From Actinomadura spongiicola (GTDB lineage: Bacteria > Actinomycetota > Actinomycetes > Streptosporangiales > Streptosporangiaceae), in the NCBI RefSeq assembly GCF_003432485.1, contig NZ_QVNQ01000005.1:1-64000 (forward strand): DNA of 64,000 bases, read 5' to 3'. A model generated the notes under the pieces. The model was not told where the DNA came from. It made no database searches and worked only from the letters and a program-made list of their open reading frames with translations. Positions within the stretch are counted from its first letter, which is position 1. Every line of letters begins with the position of its first letter. Shown piece after piece: positions 52,335 to 59,994 of this stretch. The translations under genes were made by a program, and so were the position numbers.

Positions 52335-52955
52335 TTAGTCGTTGTCGTTCCAGGCTTGGACGGCGGTGACGACTGCGGCCTCGGCTTGGTTGAGTTGTTC
52401 CAGTAGTTGCCGGCTGGACGTTCGTGCGGCGCTCCGTTGACGGCCTTCTTTCGTCCAGGAGAACAGGTGGTTGGTTCTTGCGAGGGTGTCGAGTTCGTTT
52501 CCCAGTGCTGCGGCTACGCGTGCGAACTGCTCTAATGCCCGGAGCACGGTTTCTGGTATTGCGGGTACCGAGGTAGCGGCCGATGCGTGGGTGGCGTCGA
52601 GGGACCTCATGCTCGTGCCGATTCTCTCTGCCACGTCGGTGAAGTACCCGCCGATGTCGCGGCCGCCCTTGTAGAGGTACTCCTGGGCGAGCTCGTAGGC
52701 CTGGGCCGCGTGTCTGACCTGTTTCACCAGTGCCGCCCCGGCCATGGTGCGTTCGCGTCGGTCGTCCATGGCCCGTTGCGTTGCGTCGTCGTGGAGTTGT
52801 TGTCGCAGTAGGGCGACTTGTTGCTCAGAGGCCTGTGCTTGGCGTTGTGCTGCGTCTACCGCTGTCCGGGCGATGCGTGCTTGCCAGACGGCGATGGCGG
52901 CGGCAAGGACGGCGACGGCTGCGCTTACGGCTCCGGTCCATGCGCTGAGGTTCAC
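52335..52955 (-). CDS. hypothetical membrane-anchored coiled-coil protein
   Basis: 206 residues. One N-terminal helix (WTGAVSAAVAVLAAAIAVWQ) then a coiled coil (QRQAQASEQQVALLRQQLHD, DATQRAMDDRRERTMAG). The rest is a helical cytoplasmic domain with no motif. Signal-anchor topology is likely. It lies divergent from the integrase gene, with 139 bases between starts, and may belong to an integrated element. Function unknown. Confidence 0.65.
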   Translation of the reverse strand: MNLSAWTGAVSAAVAVLAAAIAVWQARIARTAVDAAQRQAQASEQQVALLRQQLHDDATQRAMDDRRERTMAGAALVKQVRHAAQAYELAQEYLYKGGRDIGGYFTDVAERIGTSMRSLDATHASAATSVPAIPETVLRALEQFARVAAALGNELDTLARTNHLFSWTKEGRQRSAARTSSRQLLEQLNQAEAAVVTAVQAWNDND

Positions 52956-53094
52956 GTGTTCAGTGTTCTCTATCGGGGTGTCGGGCGGTCTCGATCGTGT
53001 GCACCGGGGGCGACGGTCCGGGGAAGCGTGGTCGGTCGAGCCTCTCCCCCGGCCGGTTGGGGTTTTGTCGGTGGCGGCGGGTAGCGTCCGGCGG

Positions 53095-54171
53095 GTGCGT
53101 CCCTCTGATGTTCAGCGTGTGACCGTTGCCGAGAGCGCCGATCGTTACGCGGAGATGGTGCGTGCCAAGACCTCGACGGGTGCGTTGACGCCGCGGACGG
53201 CGGAGGTGTACGTGCGGGACGTGTTGACGTTCGCGGAGTTGGCGGGTGGGGGTCGGGTCCTGGACGATCTGACGGGTCAGGATGTCGACGAGGTGTTGTT
53301 GGCGTTCGCGCGCAAGCCTGATGGGCGGCGGCGGGCCGGGGCGGTGGTGCGGCCGGTGGAGGGGCCGGTGCAGAGCGCGGCGTCGCAGGCGCGGTTTCGG
53401 AGGTCGGTGTCGGCGTTCTTCAAGTACGCGGTGGTGGCGGGGTGGGTGCAGTTGGATCCGATGCGGGCGGTGACGGTGCGGTCGGTGCAGCGGGGTGGGT
53501 TGCGGGCGGAGCGGCGGGCGTTGACGGTGGAGCAGGCGGAGGGGTTGTTGGGTGCGGCGCGGGGTTTGGCGGAGGTGGGTGTCGAGGGTGGGACGGCGGG
53601 GGGTGGGGGTCGGCGGCGTGCGGATCAGCGGACGGAGTTGCGGGACGGTCTGATCGTGTTGTTGTTGGCGGCGGTGGGGCCGCGGGTGTCGGAGTTGACG
53701 GCGGCGAACGTGGAGGACTTCTTCGTCAACGGGGGGACGCGGTATTGGCGGATTTTCGGTAAGGGCGGTCGGACGCGGGATGTGCCGTTGCCGGGTCCGG
53801 TGGTGGAGGTGTTGGACGCGTATGTGGCGAGGGGTCGGGGTGGGTTGGATCGGGGTGTGGAGCCGAAGGCGTTGTTGTTGTCGTGGCGGGGGCGTCGGTT
53901 GGCGCGGGGTGATGTGCAGGCGGTGATCGATCGGGTGTTGGCGCGGGTGGAGGCGGGGCGGCGGCGGAGTGTGACGCCGCATGGGTTGCGGCATACGACG
54001 GCGACGCATCTGTTGGCGGCGGCGACGGACATGGATGCGGTGCGGCGGGTGTTGGGGCACGCGGATCTGGCGACGTTGGGGCGTTACCGGGATGAGTTGC
54101 CGGGTGAGTTGGAGGCGGCGATGCGGGTTCATCCGCTGTTGGGGTCGGTGGAGGGCCGCCGGGACGGGTGA
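53095..54171 (+). CDS. tyrosine recombinase (XerC/phage-integrase type)
   Basis: 358 residues from a GTG at 53095; GTG 53071 is an alternative. An N-terminal SAM-like core-binding domain (TPRTAEVYVRDVLTFAELAG, FRRSVSAFFKYAVVAGWVQL) is followed by the catalytic domain. Its residues are visible: R in AAVGPRVSELTAANVEDFFV, K in FGKGGRTRDVPLPG, H-x-x-R in PHGLRHTTATHLL, H in LGHADLATLG, and the nucleophile Y in GRYRDELPG. No excisionase or att repeat was found next to it. Codons are strongly TTG/GCG-biased. Confidence 0.9.
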   Translation: MRPSDVQRVTVAESADRYAEMVRAKTSTGALTPRTAEVYVRDVLTFAELAGGGRVLDDLTGQDVDEVLLAFARKPDGRRRAGAVVRPVEGPVQSAASQARFRRSVSAFFKYAVVAGWVQLDPMRAVTVRSVQRGGLRAERRALTVEQAEGLLGAARGLAEVGVEGGTAGGGGRRRADQRTELRDGLIVLLLAAVGPRVSELTAANVEDFFVNGGTRYWRIFGKGGRTRDVPLPGPVVEVLDAYVARGRGGLDRGVEPKALLLSWRGRRLARGDVQAVIDRVLARVEAGRRRSVTPHGLRHTTATHLLAAATDMDAVRRVLGHADLATLGRYRDELPGELEAAMRVHPLLGSVEGRRDG

Positions 54172-54177
54172 AGGGGT

Positions 54178-54906
54178 TCAGACCCAGCCGAGTTCGGTGG
54201 GTTGGGGGAAGCCTTGGTGCCAGATGCCGTAGCCGGTGAGCATGACGATGGCTGGGGCGAAGGCGGGGATGAGGACGCGGCCGAGGTGATGGCGGGTGCG
54301 GAGGCCCCAGGCGGTGAAGGCGATGGCGATGATGAGGCCCATGACGGCGGTTCCGCCTTCGAGTGAGTTGCTGGTCCAGGTGAAGGCGATGCCGAGGGCC
54401 GGGAGGAGGGTGAGGTAGGCGGGTGGGGCGGGCCGGTGGGCGAGTGCTGCGGTGAGGGCGGCGGCGACGAGGGCGGTTCCGGCGTACCAGAGGTAGTGGC
54501 CGGTGACCTCGTCCCAGAGGTGGGCGACGTCGCCGGGGGCGTCGTTGCCGACGGAGTTGGCGGCGAGGTGGATGCCGTGGCCTTCGACGTAGGTGACCGC
54601 GCCGAGGAGGTAGAGGGTCCAGGCGCGGCGTCCGGCTCGTGCGGTGTGGAGTGCGGCGGCGGCGGTGAGCAGGACGGTGTAGGGGGTGAGGATGTCGATC
54701 CAGTCGGCCCATCGGGTGCGGCCGACGGTGCCCAGTCCGGCGAGGCCGAAGCCGATGTGGTGGGTGAGTGTGTAGAGGAGGGCGCAGGCGGTGAGCCAGC
54801 GCACGGGGTGTCCGTGGCGGTGGCTGGGCGGCGTGGGCGCGGCCGGGGGTGTGGTGGAGGGGCCGTCCGGGGGTGTGTCAGGTTGGGTGGACGGCGTGGA
54901 CGTCAT
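54178..54906 (-). CDS. histidine-rich integral membrane protein
   Basis: 242 residues from the ATG at 54906 with GGGAG five bases upstream. Seven helices are predicted after a 35-residue Pro/Thr tail. Conserved-looking polar residues sit in helices: LLYTLTHHIGFGLAGLG, VEGHGIHLAANSVGND, LWDEVTGHYLWYAGTALV. The H-H, E-H-H and E-H groups could hold a metal, as in membrane hydrolases of the ceramidase/CREST sort, but this is only analogy. Convergent with the recombinase. Its N-terminus recurs at 56837. Confidence 0.65.
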   Translation of the reverse strand: MTSTPSTQPDTPPDGPSTTPPAAPTPPSHRHGHPVRWLTACALLYTLTHHIGFGLAGLGTVGRTRWADWIDILTPYTVLLTAAAALHTARAGRRAWTLYLLGAVTYVEGHGIHLAANSVGNDAPGDVAHLWDEVTGHYLWYAGTALVAAALTAALAHRPAPPAYLTLLPALGIAFTWTSNSLEGGTAVMGLIIAIAFTAWGLRTRHHLGRVLIPAFAPAIVMLTGYGIWHQGFPQPTELGWV

Positions 54907-55365
54907 GGGTACTCCCGTGTTGTGGCGAGTGTCCATCATGGCGTGTGGGGGTGAGTACGTAGGCCGCGCCGGTGTCGAGGGCGCCGACAGCGATGTTCTG
55001 GGCGTCGGACGCCGCCGTCCACCTGGAGCCACCCGGGAAAGCGCCGTTCGTGGTTAGGAGGGTGGTGTCCAGGAACGGCGGGGTTCCACGGTGTGGAGGG
55101 CCTCGTCCAGCGGCGGCCCCGCCCCGTTCTGCCTTCCGGGCAGGTGCGGTTTCTGCGGTGGACAGCGGGTCGATGCCGCGCTGTCGAGCGGGTCTGCGTG
55201 GCTCTGGGCGGACGTCGGTCCTTGTGCGGTGGGTTGCTCGGACGTGGGGGTGGGAGGCGCCGTTCGTATGGGTCGGCGCCGGGTCACGGGGAGGAAGCGT
55301 CGCGCTCGCAATGACCGGGGCCGCTGAGCGGACGAGCGGCGCTGACTGGAGTAGCGGTTCTTCGC
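54907..55365. other. 459-base stretch without a supported gene
   Basis: Between the membrane-protein start and the MerR pseudogene. Forward frames are low-complexity. I see no gene, repeat or RNA. Confidence 0.4.
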
Positions 55366-55640
55366 TCAGGAGGATCGGGTAGTTGTCTCAGGAGAGGGGC
55401 GTTGCCGTCCGTCTGTTGTGTGACCACGAGACGCAGGGGCTTCCTGCCTCAGAGCGGACGGACAAGGGCCGTCGTGGCTACTCCCCCGGCCATCGTCGCC
55501 CGCCTCCGTCCTCTGCTCGCTGCAGGCTTCACGGCGCGCACGCCCGTAGCTGATGCCCTGATACGTGACACCCTCCTGCTCTGCGTCCAGCACCACCTGA
55601 CCAAAGCCCGCGAGCCTCAGACCCTCCGCATCCCCTCGCA
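55366..55640 (+). pseudogene. MerR-family regulator pseudogene (duplicate of the gene at 57241)
   Basis: The DNA aligns over most of its length with the intact MerR gene at 57241: GATCGGGTAGTTGTC versus GATCGGGCAGTTGTC, then CCGTCCGTCTGTTG identical, then CAGGGGCTTC, GAGCGGACGGAC, and CACCACCTGACC near 55590-55602. The start codon is lost, a TGA follows CTGTTG, and the 3' part has a deletion. It is a decayed paralogue. The nearby minus-strand RidA gene would occupy the place held by the monooxygenase next to the intact copy. Confidence 0.75.
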
Positions 55641-55714
55641 CCGCTGAGCGTGTTGGTCAACGTTGGCGAGGCGGTAGCAAATGGGGTGCCCGCCGGCTTG
55701 GGTTGATCGCCGCC

Positions 55715-56125
55715 TCAGGTGTCGAGTACGGCTGCGATGGCCTCGATCTCCACGAGTTGATCGTCATAACCCAGCACTGTGACGCCCATCAGTGTGCTGG
55801 GAACGTCGTGATCTCCGAAGGAGGTTCGAACCACCTCCCAGGCGGTCACCAGGTCCCGTTGCCTGCTGGACGCGACGAGGACCCTGGTGCTGATGACGTC
55901 ATGCAAGGACGCGCCGGCGTCCGAGAGGGCGGTCTGCATGTTCTCGACGGCCTTTGCCGCCTGGCCTGCGTAGTCTCCGACCGCCGCCGTGGATCCGTCC
56001 TTGTTCAGCGGGCAGGCCCCGGCGAGGAAGATCAGGCGGGATCCGGCGGGTGCCGTGGCCGCGTAGGCGTACTCGGCGACGTCGGACAGGGAGGACGAGC
56101 GGATCAATGTGACGGCATGGCCCAC
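55715..56125 (-). CDS. RidA-family protein
   Basis: 136 residues from the GTG at 56125 after GGAAGGAAA. RidA features: GSRLIFLAGACPLNKDGSTA, QAAKAVENMQTALSDAGASL, DVISTRVLVASSRQRDLVTA and STLMGVTVLGYDDQLVEIEA. The usual catalytic arginine in the R-S-T-x-x-G segment is replaced (PSTLMGV), so deaminase activity is uncertain. Divergent genes at its start are absent or decayed. The second RidA protein in the window, only distantly similar to the first. Confidence 0.85.
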   Translation of the reverse strand: MGHAVTLIRSSSLSDVAEYAYAATAPAGSRLIFLAGACPLNKDGSTAAVGDYAGQAAKAVENMQTALSDAGASLHDVISTRVLVASSRQRDLVTAWEVVRTSFGDHDVPSTLMGVTVLGYDDQLVEIEAIAAVLDT

Positions 56126-56498
56126 GGTCGTTTCCTTCCGAATCAGGTCAGAACATGGCCACCATGTCAAGAAAAGCTTGGTCACGCCGCGAGTTATTCG
56201 GCCGCCTCGGCGGGTCGGCCCGAAAATACGGCCGGTCCTGTGGTCACACGATCGCGGGTGCCGGAGCGGCGGGTGTCGGTAGTCCTTGGCACGCTCAGCG
56301 TCCGTCGTGGGAGTTGGCCTACATGAACCCTTTCGCGGGAGGGGTGCCGGTCGGTGGATGAGGCCGCGCGGGGCGCGTCATATTCGGTGTCCAGGCTGCT
56401 CAGGGTGTTGGGGGCGCCTGGTCGCCCGTGGCGAGCGGGTATCAGTAGCGTGGAGTGGAGCCGCCTGTGTTCTGTGGTTGCCAGGGACGGTAGGGGCC
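56126..56498. other. 373-base stretch without a supported gene
   Basis: Short frames with no motif. Nothing else seen. Confidence 0.4.
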
Positions 56499-56676
56499 AT
56501 GTCGTCCATCGTGCGTTCTCGTGAAGCCGCCCGCCTGATGGTCCTTAGCGACACCGATCAGGTGCTTCTGCTGCGCTACGACGAAGGCGCGGGCGTGTTC
56601 TGGGCGATTCCCGGAGGTGGTCTCAAGCCGGGCGAGACCCGCGTGCAAGCCGTTCTGCGTGAGCTGGCGGCCGACC
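56499..56676 (+). pseudogene. Nudix hydrolase gene truncated inside its Nudix box
   Basis: From the ATG at 56499 the frame gives SIVRSREAARLMVLSDTDQV, LLLRYDEGAGVFWAIPGGGL, KPGETRVQAVLREL, which is the first strand set and first half of the Nudix box (GX5EX7REUXEEXGU). After REL the essential EExG is gone, and the frame runs into unrelated DNA that is the 3' portion of the reverse-oriented fragment beyond. A catalytically dead fragment. Confidence 0.75.
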
Positions 56677-56837
56677 CGCCGGGTCGGCCGTGGGGTTCTT
56701 CGTCGTGGCACCGTCATCGCCGCCACCACGATCATCAGGTCGATGCCACCCGGGCCGGGGTCGGCCCGGGTGGCATCGTTGGCGGCGGCAGGGCCGTCCG
56801 GTGGTGTTTCGGGTCGGGTGGTCGGCGTGGACGTCAT
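56677..56837 (-). pseudogene. truncated N-terminus of a gene like the one at 54906
   Basis: The ATG at 56837 opens MTSTPTTRPETPPDGP, matching MTSTPSTQPDTPPDGP of the membrane protein at 54906. It runs on to GGIDLMIVVAAMTVPRRR, then enters Nudix DNA. Its ATG overlaps the stop of the monooxygenase gene (ATGA). Only the Pro/Thr tail and part of a first helix remain. Confidence 0.6.
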
Positions 56838-57175
56838 GGGCGTTCGTCGTGTGGTGCCTCCTTGGGGTAGAGGCTCTTCATCGTCCCGGAGTAGGCCTCC
56901 GGTTCTGTTGCCAGGTGCTTGGGCAGGGCTTGCATGAACGTCTTCACCACCTCGGTGGCGTGATGCCGGTCCAGGGCCTCCTGGGAGTGCCACACCTCGT
57001 ACAGGAAGAATCGTCCGTCTTCTTGTTCGTGCAGGTGGTATTCGAGGTTGCCTTCGTGCGCGCGGGAGGGCTCGACGAGGTCAAGCAGAAGCCTCCGCAG
57101 CTCGTCCGCGTGGCCGGGCTTGGGGGTGAGGAATCCGTAGAGTGAAACCGGTGCTTGTACTGCTGTAGTGGTCAT
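56834..57175 (-). CDS. ABM-type putative quinol monooxygenase
   Basis: 113 residues from the ATG at 57175. Antibiotic-biosynthesis-monooxygenase fold: LYGFLTPKPGHADELRRLLL, EGNLEYHLHEQEDGRFFLYE, VWHSQEALDRHHATEVVKTF. YgiN-like members are small dimeric cofactor-independent oxygenases for quinols or polyketides. The promoter has the long spacer typical of MerR control, and its -10 ends within ten bases of the ATG, so the transcript is probably leaderless. Divergent from the MerR gene. Confidence 0.9.
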   Translation of the reverse strand: MTTTAVQAPVSLYGFLTPKPGHADELRRLLLDLVEPSRAHEGNLEYHLHEQEDGRFFLYEVWHSQEALDRHHATEVVKTFMQALPKHLATEPEAYSGTMKSLYPKEAPHDERP

Positions 57176-57182
57176 GCGGCTG

Positions 57183-57214
57183 AGGTTAGGACGTGACATT
57201 GGTGTCAGCTTCAA
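57183..57214 (-). promoter_or_regulatory. MerR-type promoter/operator with 20-base spacer
   Basis: On the minus strand TTGAAG (57214-57209) and TAACCT (57188-57183) are separated by 20 bases. The spacer holds the palindrome TGACA-CCAA-TGTCA (57194-57207). Over-long spacers centred on such a dyad are the hallmark of promoters that MerR proteins untwist. Confidence 0.7.
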
Positions 57215-57240
57215 CTTCTTATCCCGGTGTCGTCGCTCAC

Positions 57241-57597
57241 ATGAAGATCGGGCAGTTGTCCCGGGAGACGGGCGTCGCCGTCCGTCTGTTGCGTTATTAC
57301 GAGTCGCAGGGGCTTCTTGCGTCGGAGCGGACGGACGGCGGTCATCGTGTCTACTCCCCCGAGGCGCCCGCCACCGTCGCCCGCATCCGTCGGCTGCTCG
57401 CGGCGGGGTTTCCCACGCGGACGATCCGTGAGCTGATGCCCTGCTTCGAAGGCGACGCCCTCCAGCCCTGCGTCCACCACCACCTGACCGACCATCTCGC
57501 CGGACTGGAGGCTCGCATGGCCGACCTGGACAAGGCCCGCACGAGCGTGACGAGCCTCATCGCCTCCGGTTCCCCGCTTACCACCGGCGGTTCGTAG
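57241..57597 (+). CDS. MerR-family transcriptional regulator
   Basis: 118 residues from the ATG at 57241. MerR helix-turn-helix and wing: MKIGQLSRETGVAVRLLRYY, ESQGLLASERTDGGHRVYSP. A second helix set reads TVARIRRLLAAGFPTRTIRE, then a short coiled coil (HLAGLEARMADLDKARTSVT). No cysteine cluster for metal or redox sensing, so an organic ligand is more likely. Only one cysteine pair region (MPCFEGDALQPCVHH) lies between. Divergent from the monooxygenase. Its decayed copy lies at 55366. Confidence 0.92.
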   Translation: MKIGQLSRETGVAVRLLRYYESQGLLASERTDGGHRVYSPEAPATVARIRRLLAAGFPTRTIRELMPCFEGDALQPCVHHHLTDHLAGLEARMADLDKARTSVTSLIASGSPLTTGGS

Positions 57598-57736
57598 GTG
57601 GTCCGCTCCCCCGCGGTGGTGGCCATGCGGGTGGGCGTCGTTCGTCGGGGGGAGGGAGCGGCCCTGTCGAAAGTCGGGGGTGGTGCCGGTCTTTCGGCGG
57701 ATTCGAAGGTGGAGGGTCGCTTCCTAACCTCGGTGC

Positions 57737-58402
57737 ATGGACGAAGTGATGGGTTTGTTGGACACGGCGGTGACGTCCCCGTGGTTCTATCTGGCGTTGT
57801 TCGTCGTGGCGGCGTTGGACGGGTTCTTCCCGGTGGTGCCGAGCGAGAGCATGGTGATCACGGGGGGCGTGTACGCGGCGTCGGGTCAGCCGGAGTTGTG
57901 GTTGGTGGTGGTGTTGGCGGCGGTGGGGGCGTTCACCGGTGACCATGTGTCGTATCTGATCGGACGGGGGTCGCGGGGGCGGGTGGCGCGGGGGTTGCGT
58001 CCGGGGTCGCGGCGGGCGGCGGCGTTCGCGTGGGCGGAGCGGCAGATGGCGGAGCGAGGCGGATTGATCTTGGTGGTGGCGCGGTATGTGCCGGGCGGGC
58101 GGACGGCGGTGACGTTGACGATGGGCGCGGTGGGGTTCCGGCCGCGGTCGTTCTCGATTTTCGCGGCGGTGGCGGCGGTGTCGTGGGCGGTGTACGGGGG
58201 GTTGCTGGGGTATGTGGGCGGGGTGGCGTTCGAGGACGATCCGTTGAAGGGCGTGGCGGTCGGGATCGGGTTGGCGTTGTCGGTGACGGCGGTCGTGGAG
58301 GGTGCGCGGTTCCTGCGGCGCCGCCGGGGCGCGGGGGCGGCCCGGGAGGGTGCGGAGGCGGGGAAGGTCACCGATCGGGTGGGGGCGTTGTCCGAACGGT
58401 GA
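57737..58402 (+). CDS. DedA-family membrane protein
   Basis: 221 residues. DedA/SNARE-associated Golgi features: LALFVVAALDGFFPVVPSES, VGAFTGDHVSYLIGRGSRGR, AERGGLILVVARYVPGGRTA, LTMGAVGFRPRSFSIFA. These include the F-P-x-x-P-S-E entry and the GRF-like arginine motif. DedA proteins are thought to flip undecaprenyl phosphate or phospholipids. The C-terminal 40 residues are charged and cytoplasmic. Followed by a PAP2-type phosphatase gene, which fits lipid-carrier recycling. Confidence 0.92.
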   Translation: MDEVMGLLDTAVTSPWFYLALFVVAALDGFFPVVPSESMVITGGVYAASGQPELWLVVVLAAVGAFTGDHVSYLIGRGSRGRVARGLRPGSRRAAAFAWAERQMAERGGLILVVARYVPGGRTAVTLTMGAVGFRPRSFSIFAAVAAVSWAVYGGLLGYVGGVAFEDDPLKGVAVGIGLALSVTAVVEGARFLRRRRGAGAAREGAEAGKVTDRVGALSER

Positions 58403-58524
58403 CGAGTGGTGATCGGCGGGGCGGGCGGACGTGACGTCCCGGTGGCCCTAGGGTGAACTTCAGCGGTCTTCGCGGTGTCTCACGGATGTCGGGCGGGGGC
58501 CGCTTTCGATTCGTGAGGGAGAGC

Positions 58525-59274
58525 ATGGAAGCGCCGGATTTCAGCGCCGAACTGTACCGGGACATCACGGAGTTCGCCGAGGGGACGCCGTCGTGGGTGC
58601 ATTCGGCGGCGGAGGTGGGAACCGACGCGGGGCTGTTGCTGTTCGCCGTGTTGTTCGTGGCGGGCTGGTGGCGGGCACGGGTGCGGGACGCGCGGGCGAT
58701 GGGGTTGGCGTTGGCGGCGCCGTTCGCGGTGGTGGCGGCGTATCTGGTGAGTGAGGTGTCCAAGACTTTCCTGGAGGAGGAGCGGCCGTGCCGGGCGGTG
58801 TCGGGTGCGGTGCACATCGCGGCGTGTCCGTCGCCGGGCGACTGGTCGTTTCCGAGTAATCACGCGACGATCGCGGCGGCGTCCGCGGCGGTGATCGTGG
58901 TGGCGTGGCGGGCGTTGGCGCCGGTGGTGTTGCCGATGGCGGCGCTGATGGCGTTCTCGCGGGTGTTCGTGGGCGTCCACTATCCGCATGACGTGGCGGC
59001 GGGGTTCCTGGTCGGGGTGGTGGTGGCTCCGCTGGCGGTGCTGGTGTTCGCGGTGGTGGCGGGCCGGTTGGTGGACGCGGTGCGTGGTGTGGCGGTGGGC
59101 GCGGCGCTGTTGGGCGTCGGGCGCGCCGCGCCGCTCGCGGACACAGGCGGGGCCGCGGTGGGCGCGTCGGTGACGATTCCCGACCTGGCGTTGCCCGACG
59201 TGGCGGGGCAGTCGGAGGTGACGGTGCCCGACGTGATGGGCGGCCTGACCCGCCGGCAGGACCCGCGCCCCTGA
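58525..59274 (+). CDS. PAP2-superfamily phosphatase
   Basis: 249 residues from the ATG at 58525; a GTG four codons earlier is possible. Phosphatase motifs: KTFLEEERPCR (KX6RP), FPSNHA (PSGH), and SRVFVGVHYPHD (SRX5HX3D), so the active site is complete. Five or six helices. The C-terminal 50 residues hold a repeat around IPDLALPDVAG and VTVPDVMGG. Likely an undecaprenyl-pyrophosphate or phosphatidate phosphatase facing outside. Together with DedA it suggests envelope-lipid recycling. Confidence 0.9.
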   Translation: MEAPDFSAELYRDITEFAEGTPSWVHSAAEVGTDAGLLLFAVLFVAGWWRARVRDARAMGLALAAPFAVVAAYLVSEVSKTFLEEERPCRAVSGAVHIAACPSPGDWSFPSNHATIAAASAAVIVVAWRALAPVVLPMAALMAFSRVFVGVHYPHDVAAGFLVGVVVAPLAVLVFAVVAGRLVDAVRGVAVGAALLGVGRAAPLADTGGAAVGASVTIPDLALPDVAGQSEVTVPDVMGGLTRRQDPRP

Positions 59275-59319
59275 CACGCCCCCTGATACGCGGACGCGAG
59301 GCGGGCGGGGTGGGCCGGG

Positions 59320-59994
59320 TCAGGTGGGTTCGTCGATCCCGTCGACCAGTCCGGCCTCGTAGGCGATGACGGCGGCCTGGACGCGGTTGCGGACGTCCAG
59401 TCGGGTGAGGATCGCGCTGACGTAGGCCTTGACGGTGCCCTCGACGAGGTGGAGCCGCGCGGCGATCTCGGCGTTGGACAGGCCCGCGCCCAGCAGCGCG
59501 AGGACGTCGCGTTCGCGGGGTGTGAGGCCGGCGGTGCGGCGGCGGGAGCGTTCGCGGGCGACGCCGGTGAGGCGTCCGCCGCCGAGTTCGGTGATGACGC
59601 GGTGGGCGACCTTCGGGGACAGGTAGGCGGCGCCGTCGGCGACGGCGCGGACCCCGGCGATGAGTTCGTGGGGGTCGCCGGACTTGAGGAGGAAGCCGCT
59701 GGCGCCGCCCGCCAGGGCGCGGGCGATGTACTCGTCCTCCCCGAACGTGGTGAGCATGATGACGGCGGTGTCGGGGGCGACGCGGCGGAGTTCGGCGGCG
59801 GCGGCGAGGCCGTCGAGGCGGGGCATGCGGATGTCGAGGAGCGCGACTCGGGGGCGGTGGCGGAGGGTGAGGTCGATGGCCTCGTGCCCGTCGGAGGCCT
59901 CGGCGACCACGTCGATGCCGGGGTCGGCGGCCAGGATCGCGCGGACCCCGGCGCGGATCATGGTCTCGTCGTCGGCGAGCAGTGCCCGGATCAC
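59320..59994 (-). CDS. NarL/FixJ-family response regulator
   Basis: 224 residues from the GTG at 59994, which overlaps the kinase stop. Receiver with D8/D9 pocket, D54 in RVALLDIRMPRL, and the lysine of SGFLLKSGDPHEL. LuxR-type helix-turn-helix: GLTPRERDVLALLGAGLSNA, EIAARLHLVEGTVKAYVSAI. Partner of the large kinase just upstream. Direct targets unknown. Confidence 0.93.
   Translation of the reverse strand: MIRALLADDETMIRAGVRAILAADPGIDVVAEASDGHEAIDLTLRHRPRVALLDIRMPRLDGLAAAAELRRVAPDTAVIMLTTFGEDEYIARALAGGASGFLLKSGDPHELIAGVRAVADGAAYLSPKVAHRVITELGGGRLTGVARERSRRRTAGLTPRERDVLALLGAGLSNAEIAARLHLVEGTVKAYVSAILTRLDVRNRVQAAVIAYEAGLVDGIDEPT

Noticed and set aside
53400..54132. Reverse long frame opposite the recombinase
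   Set aside because: Histidine/arginine-rich antisense shadow; the recombinase catalytic residues lie on the forward strand.
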